Positions 18,520 through 26,400 of a stretch of 39,421 bases of DNA are shown here, piece by piece. The number at the start of each line of letters is the position of its first letter. Positions within the stretch are counted from its first letter, which is position 1. This DNA comes from an uncultured Clostridia bacterium (lineage in GTDB: Bacteria > Bacillota_I > Bacilli_A > RF39 > UBA660), in the NCBI GenBank assembly GCA_947304495.1, contig CAMZBG010000008.1, positions 1 through 39,421 on the forward strand. Direction: 5' to 3'. The notes beneath the pieces are model-generated. The model saw only the letters and a list, made by a program, of their open reading frames with translations. It did no database searches and was not told where the DNA came from. The translations under genes were made by a program, and so were the position numbers.

Positions 18520-18558
18520 TTGTTAGTCTTTATACTTTATTAAAAAGAAAGGAGAGAA

Positions 18559-20205
18559 ATGAGTAAAATAAATATCTTTAGTCTTGGTGGACTAAATGAA
18601 AATGGTAAGAATATGTATGTCATCCGTGTTGATGACGATATATTCGTTTTTGAAGCGGGTTTGCAGTATGCTGATGAGCATACACTAGGAATCGATTATA
18701 TGATTCCTAATATTGATTATTTAAAAGAAAACAAAGATAAAATAAAAGGAATCTTTTTAACACATGGTCATGATGAAAATATTGGAGCTATTACTGATAT
18801 TATCGATATGTTAGGTGATATCAAAATATATGGTTCTAGATTCACTTTAAATATCGTAAAACAAGAATTAACAGAATATAAGATGAATACTGATAATCTA
18901 ATATTAGTTAAAGATAACCGAATAATTGATTTTGGTAACGTTAAAATAACTCCTATCAGTATGTCACATTCTATTCCAGATAATTATGGATATGCAGTAT
19001 ATACTAAAGATGGAGTAATCTTTTATGCTTCCGATTTCGTTTTTGATCCAACTATGTCTGGATCTTATAAAACTGATTTAGGAAGATTAGCCTATATTGG
19101 TAGACAAGGTGTATTATGCCTAATGACTGAATCATTATATGCTATGAATAAAGGATATACTTCTCCAAATCATCGTATTCAAGGTATAATAAATAAAACA
19201 TTAACTAAGAATAAAGGAAGAATTATCTTTAATGTCTTAAATTCCCATTTGTATAGAATACAAGAATTATTTAATGAAGTATCGAAGACTGATAGAAAAA
19301 TTGTTGTTATGGGAAAAAGACTACAAAATATTGTTAAATACTCTTTAGATAATGGATATCTACATATCGACAAAAAATTTATTGGCGACTTATCAAATAT
19401 TAATGATAAAGATGTCGTTATCTTAAACTCTAACGAAAGAGAAAAACCATACGTCAATATGATTAAAATCTTAGATGGTTATGATAAATTTATTAAAATA
19501 AATAAAGATGATACCATCTTCTTAGCTACCCCAATCTATGAAGGTAGAGAAAAAACCTTCTATAAACTATTGGATATGATTGCTATGGTTGGTGCTAATT
19601 CTGTTGTCCTATCACCTAAGACTAATCTAAGTTATCATGCTTCAGCCGAAGATCTAATGATGATGATTGATCTAATGAATCCCAAATATTATTTTCCTAT
19701 CAAAGGTGAATATTCAGAACAAGTTGCCAATGGTGATCTAGCTTACGAGTCAGGTATTCCTAGAGAAAATATTATCTTAAAAGAAAATGGTGGCGTAGCT
19801 ACATTTAATAACGGCGATTTAGTAGATGACTTTACAGAAGTTCATACTGGTGTAATTTCTATCGATGGTGATAGCAGCGATGATGTAGGGGAGTTAGTAT
19901 TAAGAGATCGTGAAATGCTATCTTTAAATGGTATTGTCATTATCAGTGTTACCTTAGATAAAAAGAACAAACAAATCCTAGCTGGCCCTGAAATCTTAAC
20001 TAGAGGATTTATCTACGTTAAAGATAGTGCCGAATTAATTAAAGCTATCAAAGATTTAGCAACTGATGTTATCATCAATAATTCAAAGAATAATTATATT
20101 GATTATAATAAAGTTAAAATGATTATTCGTGATAGATTATCTAGTTTTCTATATGAAGAAACTGGTGATAAACCAATGATTATTACCGTTATTCAAGAAA
20201 TATAA
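18559..20205 (+). CDS. RNase J-family protein with degenerate metal site
   Basis: Beta-CASP metallo-beta-lactamase protein of the RNase J family (548 aa, normal length). RNase J1/J2 carry out 5'-exonucleolytic and endonucleolytic mRNA decay and rRNA maturation. Family features include SLGGLNENGKNMYV at the N-terminus, THGH, MSHSIPDNYG with H137, ASDF with D159, SYHAS with H360 and a full C-terminal domain. Several metal ligands differ: the HxHxDH motif is H69-G-H71-D-E73-N74, so Asp is Glu and the last His is Asn. The usual HGEYR is KGEYS, with K382 at the conserved His. 'SDST' has become 'TESL'. This resembles the weak or inactive partner RNase J2 rather than J1. It probably needs an active RNase J elsewhere. 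AAAGGAG precedes the ATG. Confidence 0.88.
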   Translation: MSKINIFSLGGLNENGKNMYVIRVDDDIFVFEAGLQYADEHTLGIDYMIPNIDYLKENKDKIKGIFLTHGHDENIGAITDIIDMLGDIKIYGSRFTLNIVKQELTEYKMNTDNLILVKDNRIIDFGNVKITPISMSHSIPDNYGYAVYTKDGVIFYASDFVFDPTMSGSYKTDLGRLAYIGRQGVLCLMTESLYAMNKGYTSPNHRIQGIINKTLTKNKGRIIFNVLNSHLYRIQELFNEVSKTDRKIVVMGKRLQNIVKYSLDNGYLHIDKKFIGDLSNINDKDVVILNSNEREKPYVNMIKILDGYDKFIKINKDDTIFLATPIYEGREKTFYKLLDMIAMVGANSVVLSPKTNLSYHASAEDLMMMIDLMNPKYYFPIKGEYSEQVANGDLAYESGIPRENIILKENGGVATFNNGDLVDDFTEVHTGVISIDGDSSDDVGELVLRDREMLSLNGIVIISVTLDKKNKQILAGPEILTRGFIYVKDSAELIKAIKDLATDVIINNSKNNYIDYNKVKMIIRDRLSSFLYEETGDKPMIITVIQEI

Positions 20206-20231
20206 AAAAAGCGTTTATTTAAACGCTTTTT
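20206..20231. terminator. Bidirectional terminator between RNase J gene and sortase gene
   Basis: AAAAAGCGTTT (20206-20216) and AAACGCTTTTT (20221-20231) pair around ATTT, giving A- and T-runs on both sides. Confidence 0.92.
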
Positions 20232-20232
20232 A

Positions 20233-21150
20233 TTATCTATATTCCACTTTAATCATTTTAGCATGAATAACAATTCTCTTTGTTCCATCATCAGTACAAG
20301 TAGACAATGTAAGAATCTTATCATTATTACTAACATCTTCTCCAAAATTATAGATACTTCTTTTAGCTATCGTATTGATAAATTCTTGATGTTGATTATC
20401 CGTATCAAAATAAGTTTTTAAGTAATATACTTCTGGTTTAATCGTATAGATAGAAAATATTTTCCATACCGTATTAGAAGTCGGAGTTGATAATTTAATA
20501 TAATGGTTTTCTTCATTAGTATACCAACTTTCTTTTAATACCCATACAAGTGAACCAAACATTGTTCTATTAGTCATATTATGGGCATACATAATAGTAT
20601 TATTTCCAAAATAAGTAAAATCATCACGATAATCAGCATATACCCAACCACTAATATTATAATTCTTATTAAAGTCATGCTTTAAATAATATTCATTATC
20701 ATTATGTTTTACTACTGAATAATTAACATTGGTATTATTAACCTTTAACCATCCAACCGTTTCATTATTTTTTCTTAATAAATCATTAAAATCAACAGAT
20801 AAGAAACTTATATTTTGATATTTACTTTCTCCACTAGGAGTATATTCAACTGCCTCAATTACTTCTTGTTTCTCATCTTCTAATATTTTTGTTGATTCGA
20901 TAATATCAGTAGTTAAATAATTAATCTTTAATTTTTGAACATACCATTTAGAAGATACAAAAATACAGATAAAATAAGTAGTTAATGTAAGCGTAATCAT
21001 CATTATTGGTATTACTGGTTTCCCTTTGTATTTTAATACCGATCCTCTTTTAGGATCAATTAAACACATAATCCCATTATAAAAATAAAGTGGTATCAAT
21101 GTAAATATATTATATAGTCCTAAAAAGAACCATCGACAAATATTTATCAT
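20233..21150 (-). CDS. Class B sortase
   Basis: Membrane-bound cysteine transpeptidase (305 aa). The sortase core is residues 115-305 with catalytic H190 (TIMYAHNM), C285 (LSTCTDDG) and R292 (TKRIVIHAK), the Cys-His-Arg triad. The class B match rests on the TxxGWxKVxNTxVxYxVV and YLKHDF regions. The N-terminus is unusual: it has two hydrophobic segments, about 7-29 and 46-66, where class B enzymes normally have one. No LPxTG- or NPxTN-type sorting signal is seen in the neighbouring surface proteins, so its substrate is elsewhere. AGGAGG ribosome site and its own promoter lie upstream. Confidence 0.88.
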   Translation of the reverse strand: MINICRWFFLGLYNIFTLIPLYFYNGIMCLIDPKRGSVLKYKGKPVIPIMMITLTLTTYFICIFVSSKWYVQKLKINYLTTDIIESTKILEDEKQEVIEAVEYTPSGESKYQNISFLSVDFNDLLRKNNETVGWLKVNNTNVNYSVVKHNDNEYYLKHDFNKNYNISGWVYADYRDDFTYFGNNTIMYAHNMTNRTMFGSLVWVLKESWYTNEENHYIKLSTPTSNTVWKIFSIYTIKPEVYYLKTYFDTDNQHQEFINTIAKRSIYNFGEDVSNNDKILTLSTCTDDGTKRIVIHAKMIKVEYR

Positions 21151-21174
21151 ATAAATACCTCCTTATTATCTACA

Positions 21175-21183
21175 ATTATAACA
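21175..21183 (-). promoter_or_regulatory. Extended -10 promoter of the sortase gene
   Basis: TGTTATAAT on the minus strand; -35 is weak. Divergent from the promoter at 21212-21239. Confidence 0.55.
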
Positions 21184-21211
21184 TATTTTTTCTAAAAATA
21201 ATATATATGCT

Positions 21212-21239
21212 TTGAAAAAAAATAAAATAATGTTATAAT
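21212..21239 (+). promoter_or_regulatory. Promoter of the DUF402 gene
   Basis: TTGAAA, 16-bp spacer, TATAAT with extended TGT. Confidence 0.72.
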
Positions 21240-21268
21240 ATTACCAGTTTATGAGAGGTGTATATTAA

Positions 21269-21808
21269 ATGAATGTGAGTGATATCAAAGTAGGTGATAA
21301 ATTACAGATTCATTGCTATAAACACGATGGTAGCTTACATAGAAAATGGGATGAAGCTGTAGTTTTAGATATTTTTCCTGAATATATGGTCTTTGGTAAT
21401 AACAGAACTACTGTTGTCGATGCCGATGGAAAAATATGGAAAACAAGAGAACCAGCTGTTATGTTTTTCTTTAAAGATAGATGGTTCAATATTATTGGGC
21501 AATTAAAAGATTATGGCATATATTTTTATTGCAATATTGCCACTCCAGCTTTAATCGATAATAAAATTATTAAATATATCGATTATGACTTAGATCTTAG
21601 AGTATTTCCTAATGGTAGCTTTAAAATATTAGATAGAATGGAATATAAATATCATAAAAAACAAATGCATTATTCTAACAGATTAGATTTTATCTTAAAG
21701 TATGAATTAGGTAATCTAATTGAAATGGTTAGAGTAAGAGAGATGCCATTTGACAAAGATACCATTAATAAATATTATGAAAAGTATATGAGTATTGTAG
21801 AAAAATAG
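21269..21808 (+). CDS. DUF402 nucleoside di-/triphosphate phosphatase (Ntdp-like)
   Basis: A 179-residue DUF402 protein, like B. subtilis YgaC and S. aureus SA1684 (Ntdp), metal-dependent phosphatases acting on nucleoside di- and triphosphates. Family motifs visible are FFFKDRWFNI, YCNIATP, KYIDYDLDLRVFP and ILDRMEY, where the acidic residues bind metal. Single-gene transcription unit: promoter at 21212-21239, GAGAGGTG site, terminator at the stop codon. Family is firm; the physiological substrate is inferred from relatives. Confidence 0.88.
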   Translation: MNVSDIKVGDKLQIHCYKHDGSLHRKWDEAVVLDIFPEYMVFGNNRTTVVDADGKIWKTREPAVMFFFKDRWFNIIGQLKDYGIYFYCNIATPALIDNKIIKYIDYDLDLRVFPNGSFKILDRMEYKYHKKQMHYSNRLDFILKYELGNLIEMVRVREMPFDKDTINKYYEKYMSIVEK

Positions 21809-21823
21809 ATTTATCTATTTTTT
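21802..21823 (+). terminator. Intrinsic terminator of the DUF402 gene
   Basis: AAAATAGA (21802-21809) and TCTATTTT (21814-21821) pair across a 4-nt loop with a T-run. Confidence 0.75.
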
Positions 21824-21836
21824 CTTTATTAATATA

Positions 21837-21865
21837 TTTACAAAAAATAAATAAATATGTATAAT
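21837..21865 (+). promoter_or_regulatory. Promoter of the tsaE-tsaB-rimI operon
   Basis: TTTACA, 17-bp spacer, TATAAT. The same operon probably includes the surface-protein gene at 23276. Confidence 0.75.
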
Positions 21866-21893
21866 GAAATAGAAGTATGAAAGGATGAAAGTT

Positions 21894-22346
21894 ATGGATG
21901 AATACAAAATAACAATGCGCAATGAAGAAGATACCGTTCATTTAGCACAAAATATTGAATCAGAAAAGTTCCCAAATATGGTTATTTGTTTATATGGAGA
22001 ACTTGGTAGTGGTAAGACAGTTTTTGCCAAAGCATTTGGACACGCTATGGGAATCGAAGGAATTACTTCCTCAACTTTTAATATAATTAAAGAGTACAGT
22101 GGAGAATTACCACTATATCATATGGATGTATATCGTTTAGAAAACGGAAATATAGATAATATAAAAATAGAAGAATATTATAACAAAGGTGGAGTAACCA
22201 TTATTGAGTGGGCAGATTTAATTGAAAATCGTCTACCTGAAGAAAGACTAGATATTAAATTTAAATTAATCGATGAGAACACTAGAGTATTGATACTTAT
22301 CCCACATGGAGAAGAATACATTAGAGTTTGCGAGGACATTTTATGA
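21894..22346 (+). CDS. tsaE: tRNA t6A biosynthesis ATPase TsaE
   Basis: Small P-loop ATPase that works with TsaB and TsaD to make threonylcarbamoyladenosine (t6A37) in tRNAs reading ANN codons. It is 150 aa from the ATG at 21894. Walker A is GELGSGKT (35-42); SSTFNIIKEY and MDVYRLE and IIEWAD are family blocks. An in-frame ATG at 21885 touches the GAAAGG site and is less likely. The stop shares ATGA with the tsaB start. Confidence 0.95.
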   Translation: MDEYKITMRNEEDTVHLAQNIESEKFPNMVICLYGELGSGKTVFAKAFGHAMGIEGITSSTFNIIKEYSGELPLYHMDVYRLENGNIDNIKIEEYYNKGGVTIIEWADLIENRLPEERLDIKFKLIDENTRVLILIPHGEEYIRVCEDIL

Positions 22347-22909
22347 TAAGCTTATTCATAGATACATCTTTAACTAGTGTATCTATTTCTATTATAAAAG
22401 ATAATAAAATATTAAGCTTAATCCAAAAAGAAATACCTTCTACATATGCTAAAAAATATGTTAAAGAAGCCTTAGATAATGCCAATATCGATGCTAATGA
22501 TATCGATAACATTATGGTTGTCAATGGACCAGGATCACTTACTGGAGTAAAAACTGGTGTTGCCATTGCTAAAACCTATGGATATCTAATTAGAAAAAAA
22601 GTAACTCCTATATCTAGCTTAAAAAGCTTAGCTATAAGTAGTAAATATAAAGGTAATATTATGAGTCTTATTCCTGCTAATAACAATAATTATTATATAG
22701 GTATATATGACCAAGACTATAATATTATTGAAGCTGAAAGAATTATCAATAATCAAGAAATACCATCCCTATGTAATAAATATAATCCATATATTGTATC
22801 TATTGATATAAGTGTTATTGGAAAATATAAAGTTAATAAACAAAATATTGATGTTTTAGCAGTAGTTAATCACTATCTAGATAAAGAAAAACTATTAGAG
22901 GGTAAATAA
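22343..22909 (+). CDS. tsaB: tRNA t6A biosynthesis protein TsaB (short)
   Basis: ASKHA-fold scaffold protein that dimerises with TsaD. FIDTSLTSVSISI at the N-terminus and NGPGSLTGVKTGVA match TsaB. At 188 residues it is shorter than the 225-230 of B. subtilis, with a reduced C-terminal half. The start at 22343 overlaps the tsaE stop as ATGA, with GAGGA 6 bases upstream; a TTG at 22328 is less credible. TsaD is not in the window. Confidence 0.93.
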   Translation: MISLFIDTSLTSVSISIIKDNKILSLIQKEIPSTYAKKYVKEALDNANIDANDIDNIMVVNGPGSLTGVKTGVAIAKTYGYLIRKKVTPISSLKSLAISSKYKGNIMSLIPANNNNYYIGIYDQDYNIIEAERIINNQEIPSLCNKYNPYIVSIDISVIGKYKVNKQNIDVLAVVNHYLDKEKLLEGK

Positions 22910-22910
22910 A

Positions 22911-23264
22911 ATGATAAAAGAAGTAGATATTGAAAGTATTAATCCCTTTCAAAGAAGAATTGAATTTTTTGAAGACAACAAAAGCCTTGGTTTCTTAGAA
23001 TATTCCTTAATATATGATCGCATAGAAATAGATAATATCCAAGTATTAGAAGAACATAGAGGCAATGGTATTGGCACTAAATTAATGTCTTATCTAGTAA
23101 GTTTAGCTATTGAACTAAGAGTAGATAATATTACCTTAGAAGTAAGAATAAGTAACGAAATAGCTAGAAATCTATATAAAAAATTTGGTTTTCGTGAAGT
23201 AGCTTTAAGAAAGTATTATTATGGAGATGAAGATGGCATTTTAATGGAAAAAAATGTAATGTAA
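22911..23264 (+). CDS. rimI: RimI-like GNAT N-acetyltransferase (short)
   Basis: GNAT acetyltransferase. RimI acetylates the N-terminus of ribosomal protein S18 and often sits in the tsa operon, as here. The acetyl-CoA loop is EEHRGNGIGTKL, followed by the RNLYKKFGFREVALRKYYY segment typical of RimI. The protein is 117 aa against about 150, and the missing part is the N-terminal helices of the fold, so the substrate groove may be altered. Starts 1 bp after the tsaB stop. Confidence 0.85.
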   Translation: MIKEVDIESINPFQRRIEFFEDNKSLGFLEYSLIYDRIEIDNIQVLEEHRGNGIGTKLMSYLVSLAIELRVDNITLEVRISNEIARNLYKKFGFREVALRKYYYGDEDGILMEKNVM

Positions 23265-23275
23265 GAGGTGATAAA

Positions 23276-24529
23276 ATGACAAATGAAAAAAATACTAAAA
23301 AAAGTATCTTAATAATTGCTTTCATTATTGTTGTTATTATTTCCGTAGGAACATATGCCTGGTTATCATATGCTAGTCAAAAAACAGCAATGGTTCTTAC
23401 CATTGGTAATATTAATTCTATTGAAGTAAGATTATCACCATATCAAATTAATGCTACCTTAGCACCTAAAACTCAATATACTAGTGGTATACTTACAACC
23501 GTATCAGCAGCTAATAATTCTACTAGTGCTAAAAAAATAGAATTATATTATGATATCAAAAGTATTTCATCATCCCTAACTAGTGGTGACTTTAAATATA
23601 AAATAATAAGAACAAATGATAATGCTGCTTATGATGGAACATTTGCTTCTGCAACAGTCGGTAAAAAAAGTATTCTAACTCAATCAGTTCCGGCAGGCAC
23701 AACCTATAATTATAATGTTTATCTATGGATTGATGGCTATTCAAATGCCAATGCAGCAAGTGGAAGCTTTGAAGGAGATTTAAGAGCTAATATCCTTAGC
23801 CATACAGTTACCTTTGATGCTAACGGAGGAACTAGCCCAGTTACTAGTAAACAAGTAAACTATGGAGAACAATATGGTTCCTTACCAACCCCTCAAAAAA
23901 CAGGTTATACATTTTTAGGCTGGAATGGTAAGAATATGATTCCTACAATAAGTAGTCAAAATCTAACAGTTTATCATTATAGCAGTAGAACAACCAGTGC
24001 CTTTCTAGATGATAGCGGTACTCCATATGTTAGAATAAATGGTAATACATCAACTCAAAATATCGATACATCATGGTATATTAAACCAAATAGACCATTC
24101 GAACTAATACCTAATGAAACGTATTATTTAAGTTTTTATGCCAGAAGTCAGAATTGTGTTACCACCCAATTGATTACTAAAAGAACATCAGCGTCAAATG
24201 GTAAAACAGGAGTATATTATTCGAATACAGCCAATTTATCTGACAGTGATTTAGTTGCTACAATAGATAAGAGTTATAATTTTAGCAACAATGGACAATG
24301 GCAACTAATTAATGCAATAATATCAATTCCTAATGTTTCTGGGAATGGAGTTTTAGCTATTGGTAATGATAGTCCAAATATTTATGGAACAAATTGCTAT
24401 TTGGATATCAAAGAAATTCAACTTGAGAGAAATAATTCAACAATTTCTGAATATGAACCATACTATATTACAAGTAATACAACCGTAGTACAAGACCAAG
24501 ATCATACACTAACAGCTATATGGCAATAA
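23276..24529 (+). CDS. Membrane-anchored mosaic surface protein A (InlB-type repeat with inserted module)
   Basis: A 417-residue protein. Residues 10-30 form a hydrophobic signal-anchor ending GTYAWLSYA, reminiscent of TasA/camelysin-type precursors (inference). A Thr/Ser-rich beta domain follows (31-175). Residues 176-219 are the first half of an InlB_B (Listeria-Bacteroides) repeat: TFDANGG, then PTPQKTGYTFLGWN. The repeat is interrupted by about 170 residues (222-391) that look like a carbohydrate-binding jelly roll ending IQLERNNSTISEYEPYY. It then resumes at 392-417 with ITSNTTVV...LTAIW. There is no LPxTG motif. It begins 11 bp after rimI with AGGTGATAAA, so it is probably read from the tsaE promoter. 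Likely an adhesin; ligand unknown. Confidence 0.8.
   Translation: MTNEKNTKKSILIIAFIIVVIISVGTYAWLSYASQKTAMVLTIGNINSIEVRLSPYQINATLAPKTQYTSGILTTVSAANNSTSAKKIELYYDIKSISSSLTSGDFKYKIIRTNDNAAYDGTFASATVGKKSILTQSVPAGTTYNYNVYLWIDGYSNANAASGSFEGDLRANILSHTVTFDANGGTSPVTSKQVNYGEQYGSLPTPQKTGYTFLGWNGKNMIPTISSQNLTVYHYSSRTTSAFLDDSGTPYVRINGNTSTQNIDTSWYIKPNRPFELIPNETYYLSFYARSQNCVTTQLITKRTSASNGKTGVYYSNTANLSDSDLVATIDKSYNFSNNGQWQLINAIISIPNVSGNGVLAIGNDSPNIYGTNCYLDIKEIQLERNNSTISEYEPYYITSNTTVVQDQDHTLTAIWQ
23294..23938 (+). repeat. Direct repeat, copy 1 (645 bp)
   Basis: Nearly identical to 24673-25317: 9 mismatches by hand count (about 98.6% identity), 7 synonymous, 2 conservative (Val-Leu, Val-Ile). It covers the membrane anchor, beta domain and first half of the InlB-type repeat. 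The match ends abruptly at the codon after GKNM. Confidence 0.95.
24449..24526 (+). repeat. Short direct repeat, copy 1 (78 bp)
   Basis: Matches 25711-25788 with about 6 mismatches. It encodes the closing part of the InlB-type repeat (EYEPYYITS...TAIWQ) and flanks the 3' side of the variable cassette. Confidence 0.9.
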
Positions 24530-24583
24530 TAACCAAAGAATTAATGTGATATCAAGTAATAATAAAGTATTCCTTAAGCTTAC

Positions 24584-24612
24584 AAAAAGTATTGTTTTCA
24601 ATACTTTTTTTT
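24584..24612 (+). terminator. Intrinsic terminator after surface protein A
   Basis: AAAAAGTATTG (24584-24594) and CAATACTTTTT (24599-24609) pair around TTTT, followed by a T-run. It probably ends the tsaE-tsaB-rimI-surface protein operon. Confidence 0.9.
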
Positions 24613-24620
24613 GTTATAAT
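24592..24620 (+). promoter_or_regulatory. Promoter of surface protein B, overlapping the terminator
   Basis: TTGTTT in the terminator stem/loop, 17-bp spacer, TATAAT with extended TGT. Confidence 0.62.
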
Positions 24621-24642
24621 TTAAATAGAATAGGTGAAGAAA

Positions 24643-26373
24643 ATGAATAACGTAAACGAAGAAAATAAAACAACTAAAAAAAGTATCTTAATAATTGCTT
24701 TCATTATTGTTGTTATTATTTCCTTAGGAACATATGCCTGGTTATCATATGCTAGTCAGAAAACAGCAATGGTCCTTACCATTGGTAATATTAATTCTAT
24801 TGAAGTAAGATTATCACCATATCAAATTAATGCTACCTTAGCACCTAAAACTCAATATACTAGTGGTATACTTACAACCGTATCAGCAGCTAATAATTCT
24901 ACTAGTGCTAAAAAAATAGAATTATATTATGATATCAAAAGTATTTCATCATCCCTAACTAGTGGTGACTTTAAATATAAAATAATAAGAACAAATGATA
25001 ATGCTGCTTATGATGGAACATTTGCTTCTGCAACAGTCGGTAAAAAAAGTATTCTAACTCAATCAGTTCCGGCAGGCACAACCTATAATTATAATGTTTA
25101 TCTATGGATTGATGGCTATTCAAATGCCAATGCAGCAAGTGGAAGCTTTGAAGGAGATTTAAGAGCTAATATTCTTAGTCATACAGTTACCTTTGATGCT
25201 AACGGAGGAACTAGTCCAATTACTAGTAAACAAGTAAACTATGGAGAACAATATGGTTCCTTACCAACTCCTCAAAAAACAGGTTATACATTTTTAGGAT
25301 GGAATGGTAAGAATATGTTATCACTTTCTAAAAGTAGCTTTTCAGGTTGTACTTTAAACGCTGATAACAGTCTAACCTCAAACATAAACAATTCATACTA
25401 TGCGAGCATATTTGCTAATTATTTACTTGACTTTTTCTTCGAAAATATGGGAAAAACCTATACTTATTCAATGAGTGAACCAATATCGGATAGATCATTT
25501 GGTGTTGTTATATATGGTACAAGAACTGGAGGAGGAACATATCAGGAAATTAATGTTGGTGTATCTAAAAATGTAGCCACATTTACAATTGCCAATGATT
25601 TTACCAATATGACACGTGTCGAATTACGTTTTAATCGCTTAGGTTCTAAATTTACTGATACGACGACAACCAGAACAAACTTTCAATTAGAAGCAGGTTC
25701 TGTAGCAACTGAATATGAACCATACTATATTACAAGTGACACAACCGTAGTACAAGATCAAGATCATACGCTAACGGCAATATGGCAAGATAATCATGAA
25801 TTAGTACCATCTACTTATCAGTTAGTTGAGTATTTAGAAAGTACTGGTACACAATATATTTTGACTGACGTTATACCTTCATCAAATTTCAAATTGGAAG
25901 CAGATGTATATGGTTCATCATCATATACTGGTGAAACAGCCTTTGCTGGCGTTAGAGATAGTAAAAGTATTGAATTCTATTATCAAGCTGGAATACCCAA
26001 ATTTTGGATTACTGCGGGAGCAATTGGAGCAGCAACTGCATATTACGACCAAAAGATTCATTACATTGCTGAAAGTAATTCATCAGGAATAAAATTGACA
26101 ATCAATGAGGCTCAATATGAATCTACTAATGTTTATACTGGTGGAACTTCAAATCCTTTAATGATATTTTCATATAATGGTTCTGGCACCCCAAGTTATA
26201 ATTTTAGAGGCAGAATATATTATTTAAAATTATATGATAATAATGTTCTTATCCGTAATTTTATACCATGCTATCGTAAGAGTGATAATGTTGCTGGATT
26301 GTATGATACAGTACATAATACATTTTATCCAAATGGTGGATCCAATCCATTTATTTTAGGACCTAATATATAA
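24643..26373 (+). CDS. Membrane-anchored mosaic surface protein B with C-terminal LamG-like domain
   Basis: A 576-residue paralogue of protein A. The anchor and beta domain are almost identical, and the first half of the InlB-type repeat begins at H180. The inserted module (226-356, about 131 residues) is unrelated to that of A and ends NFQLEAGSVATEYEPYY. The repeat closes at 357-382. A further domain (about 387-576) begins YQLVEYLESTGTQYI and ends with RNFIPCYRKSDNVAGLYD, a concanavalin/LamG-like pattern often seen in phage tail proteins. A GTG at 24634 overlaps the AGGTGA site, so the ATG at 24643 is chosen. No sorting signal. Unlike A it has its own promoter. Confidence 0.8.
   Translation: MNNVNEENKTTKKSILIIAFIIVVIISLGTYAWLSYASQKTAMVLTIGNINSIEVRLSPYQINATLAPKTQYTSGILTTVSAANNSTSAKKIELYYDIKSISSSLTSGDFKYKIIRTNDNAAYDGTFASATVGKKSILTQSVPAGTTYNYNVYLWIDGYSNANAASGSFEGDLRANILSHTVTFDANGGTSPITSKQVNYGEQYGSLPTPQKTGYTFLGWNGKNMLSLSKSSFSGCTLNADNSLTSNINNSYYASIFANYLLDFFFENMGKTYTYSMSEPISDRSFGVVIYGTRTGGGTYQEINVGVSKNVATFTIANDFTNMTRVELRFNRLGSKFTDTTTTRTNFQLEAGSVATEYEPYYITSDTTVVQDQDHTLTAIWQDNHELVPSTYQLVEYLESTGTQYILTDVIPSSNFKLEADVYGSSSYTGETAFAGVRDSKSIEFYYQAGIPKFWITAGAIGAATAYYDQKIHYIAESNSSGIKLTINEAQYESTNVYTGGTSNPLMIFSYNGSGTPSYNFRGRIYYLKLYDNNVLIRNFIPCYRKSDNVAGLYDTVHNTFYPNGGSNPFILGPNI
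24673..25317 (+). repeat. Direct repeat, copy 2 (645 bp)
   Basis: Second copy of 23294-23938, offset 1379 bp. Differences are spread thinly, with two clusters near the 3' end; similarity stops at the same codon as in copy 1. Confidence 0.95.
25711..25788 (+). repeat. Short direct repeat, copy 2 (78 bp)
   Basis: Second copy of 24449-24526; here the reading frame continues into an extra LamG-like domain instead of a stop. Confidence 0.9.
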
Positions 26374-26400
26374 AAACTGATATTACAATATCAGTTTTTT
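26372..26400. terminator. Bidirectional terminator between surface protein B and clpP
   Basis: A 12-bp stem, AAAAACTGATAT and its complement, around TACA, with T-runs on both strands. The stem covers the clpP stop codon. Confidence 0.9.

Noticed and set aside
23276..26373. Sortase-anchored LPxTG proteins
   Set aside because: Neither protein ends in a sorting motif, hydrophobic segment and basic tail; anchoring is through the N-terminal helix.
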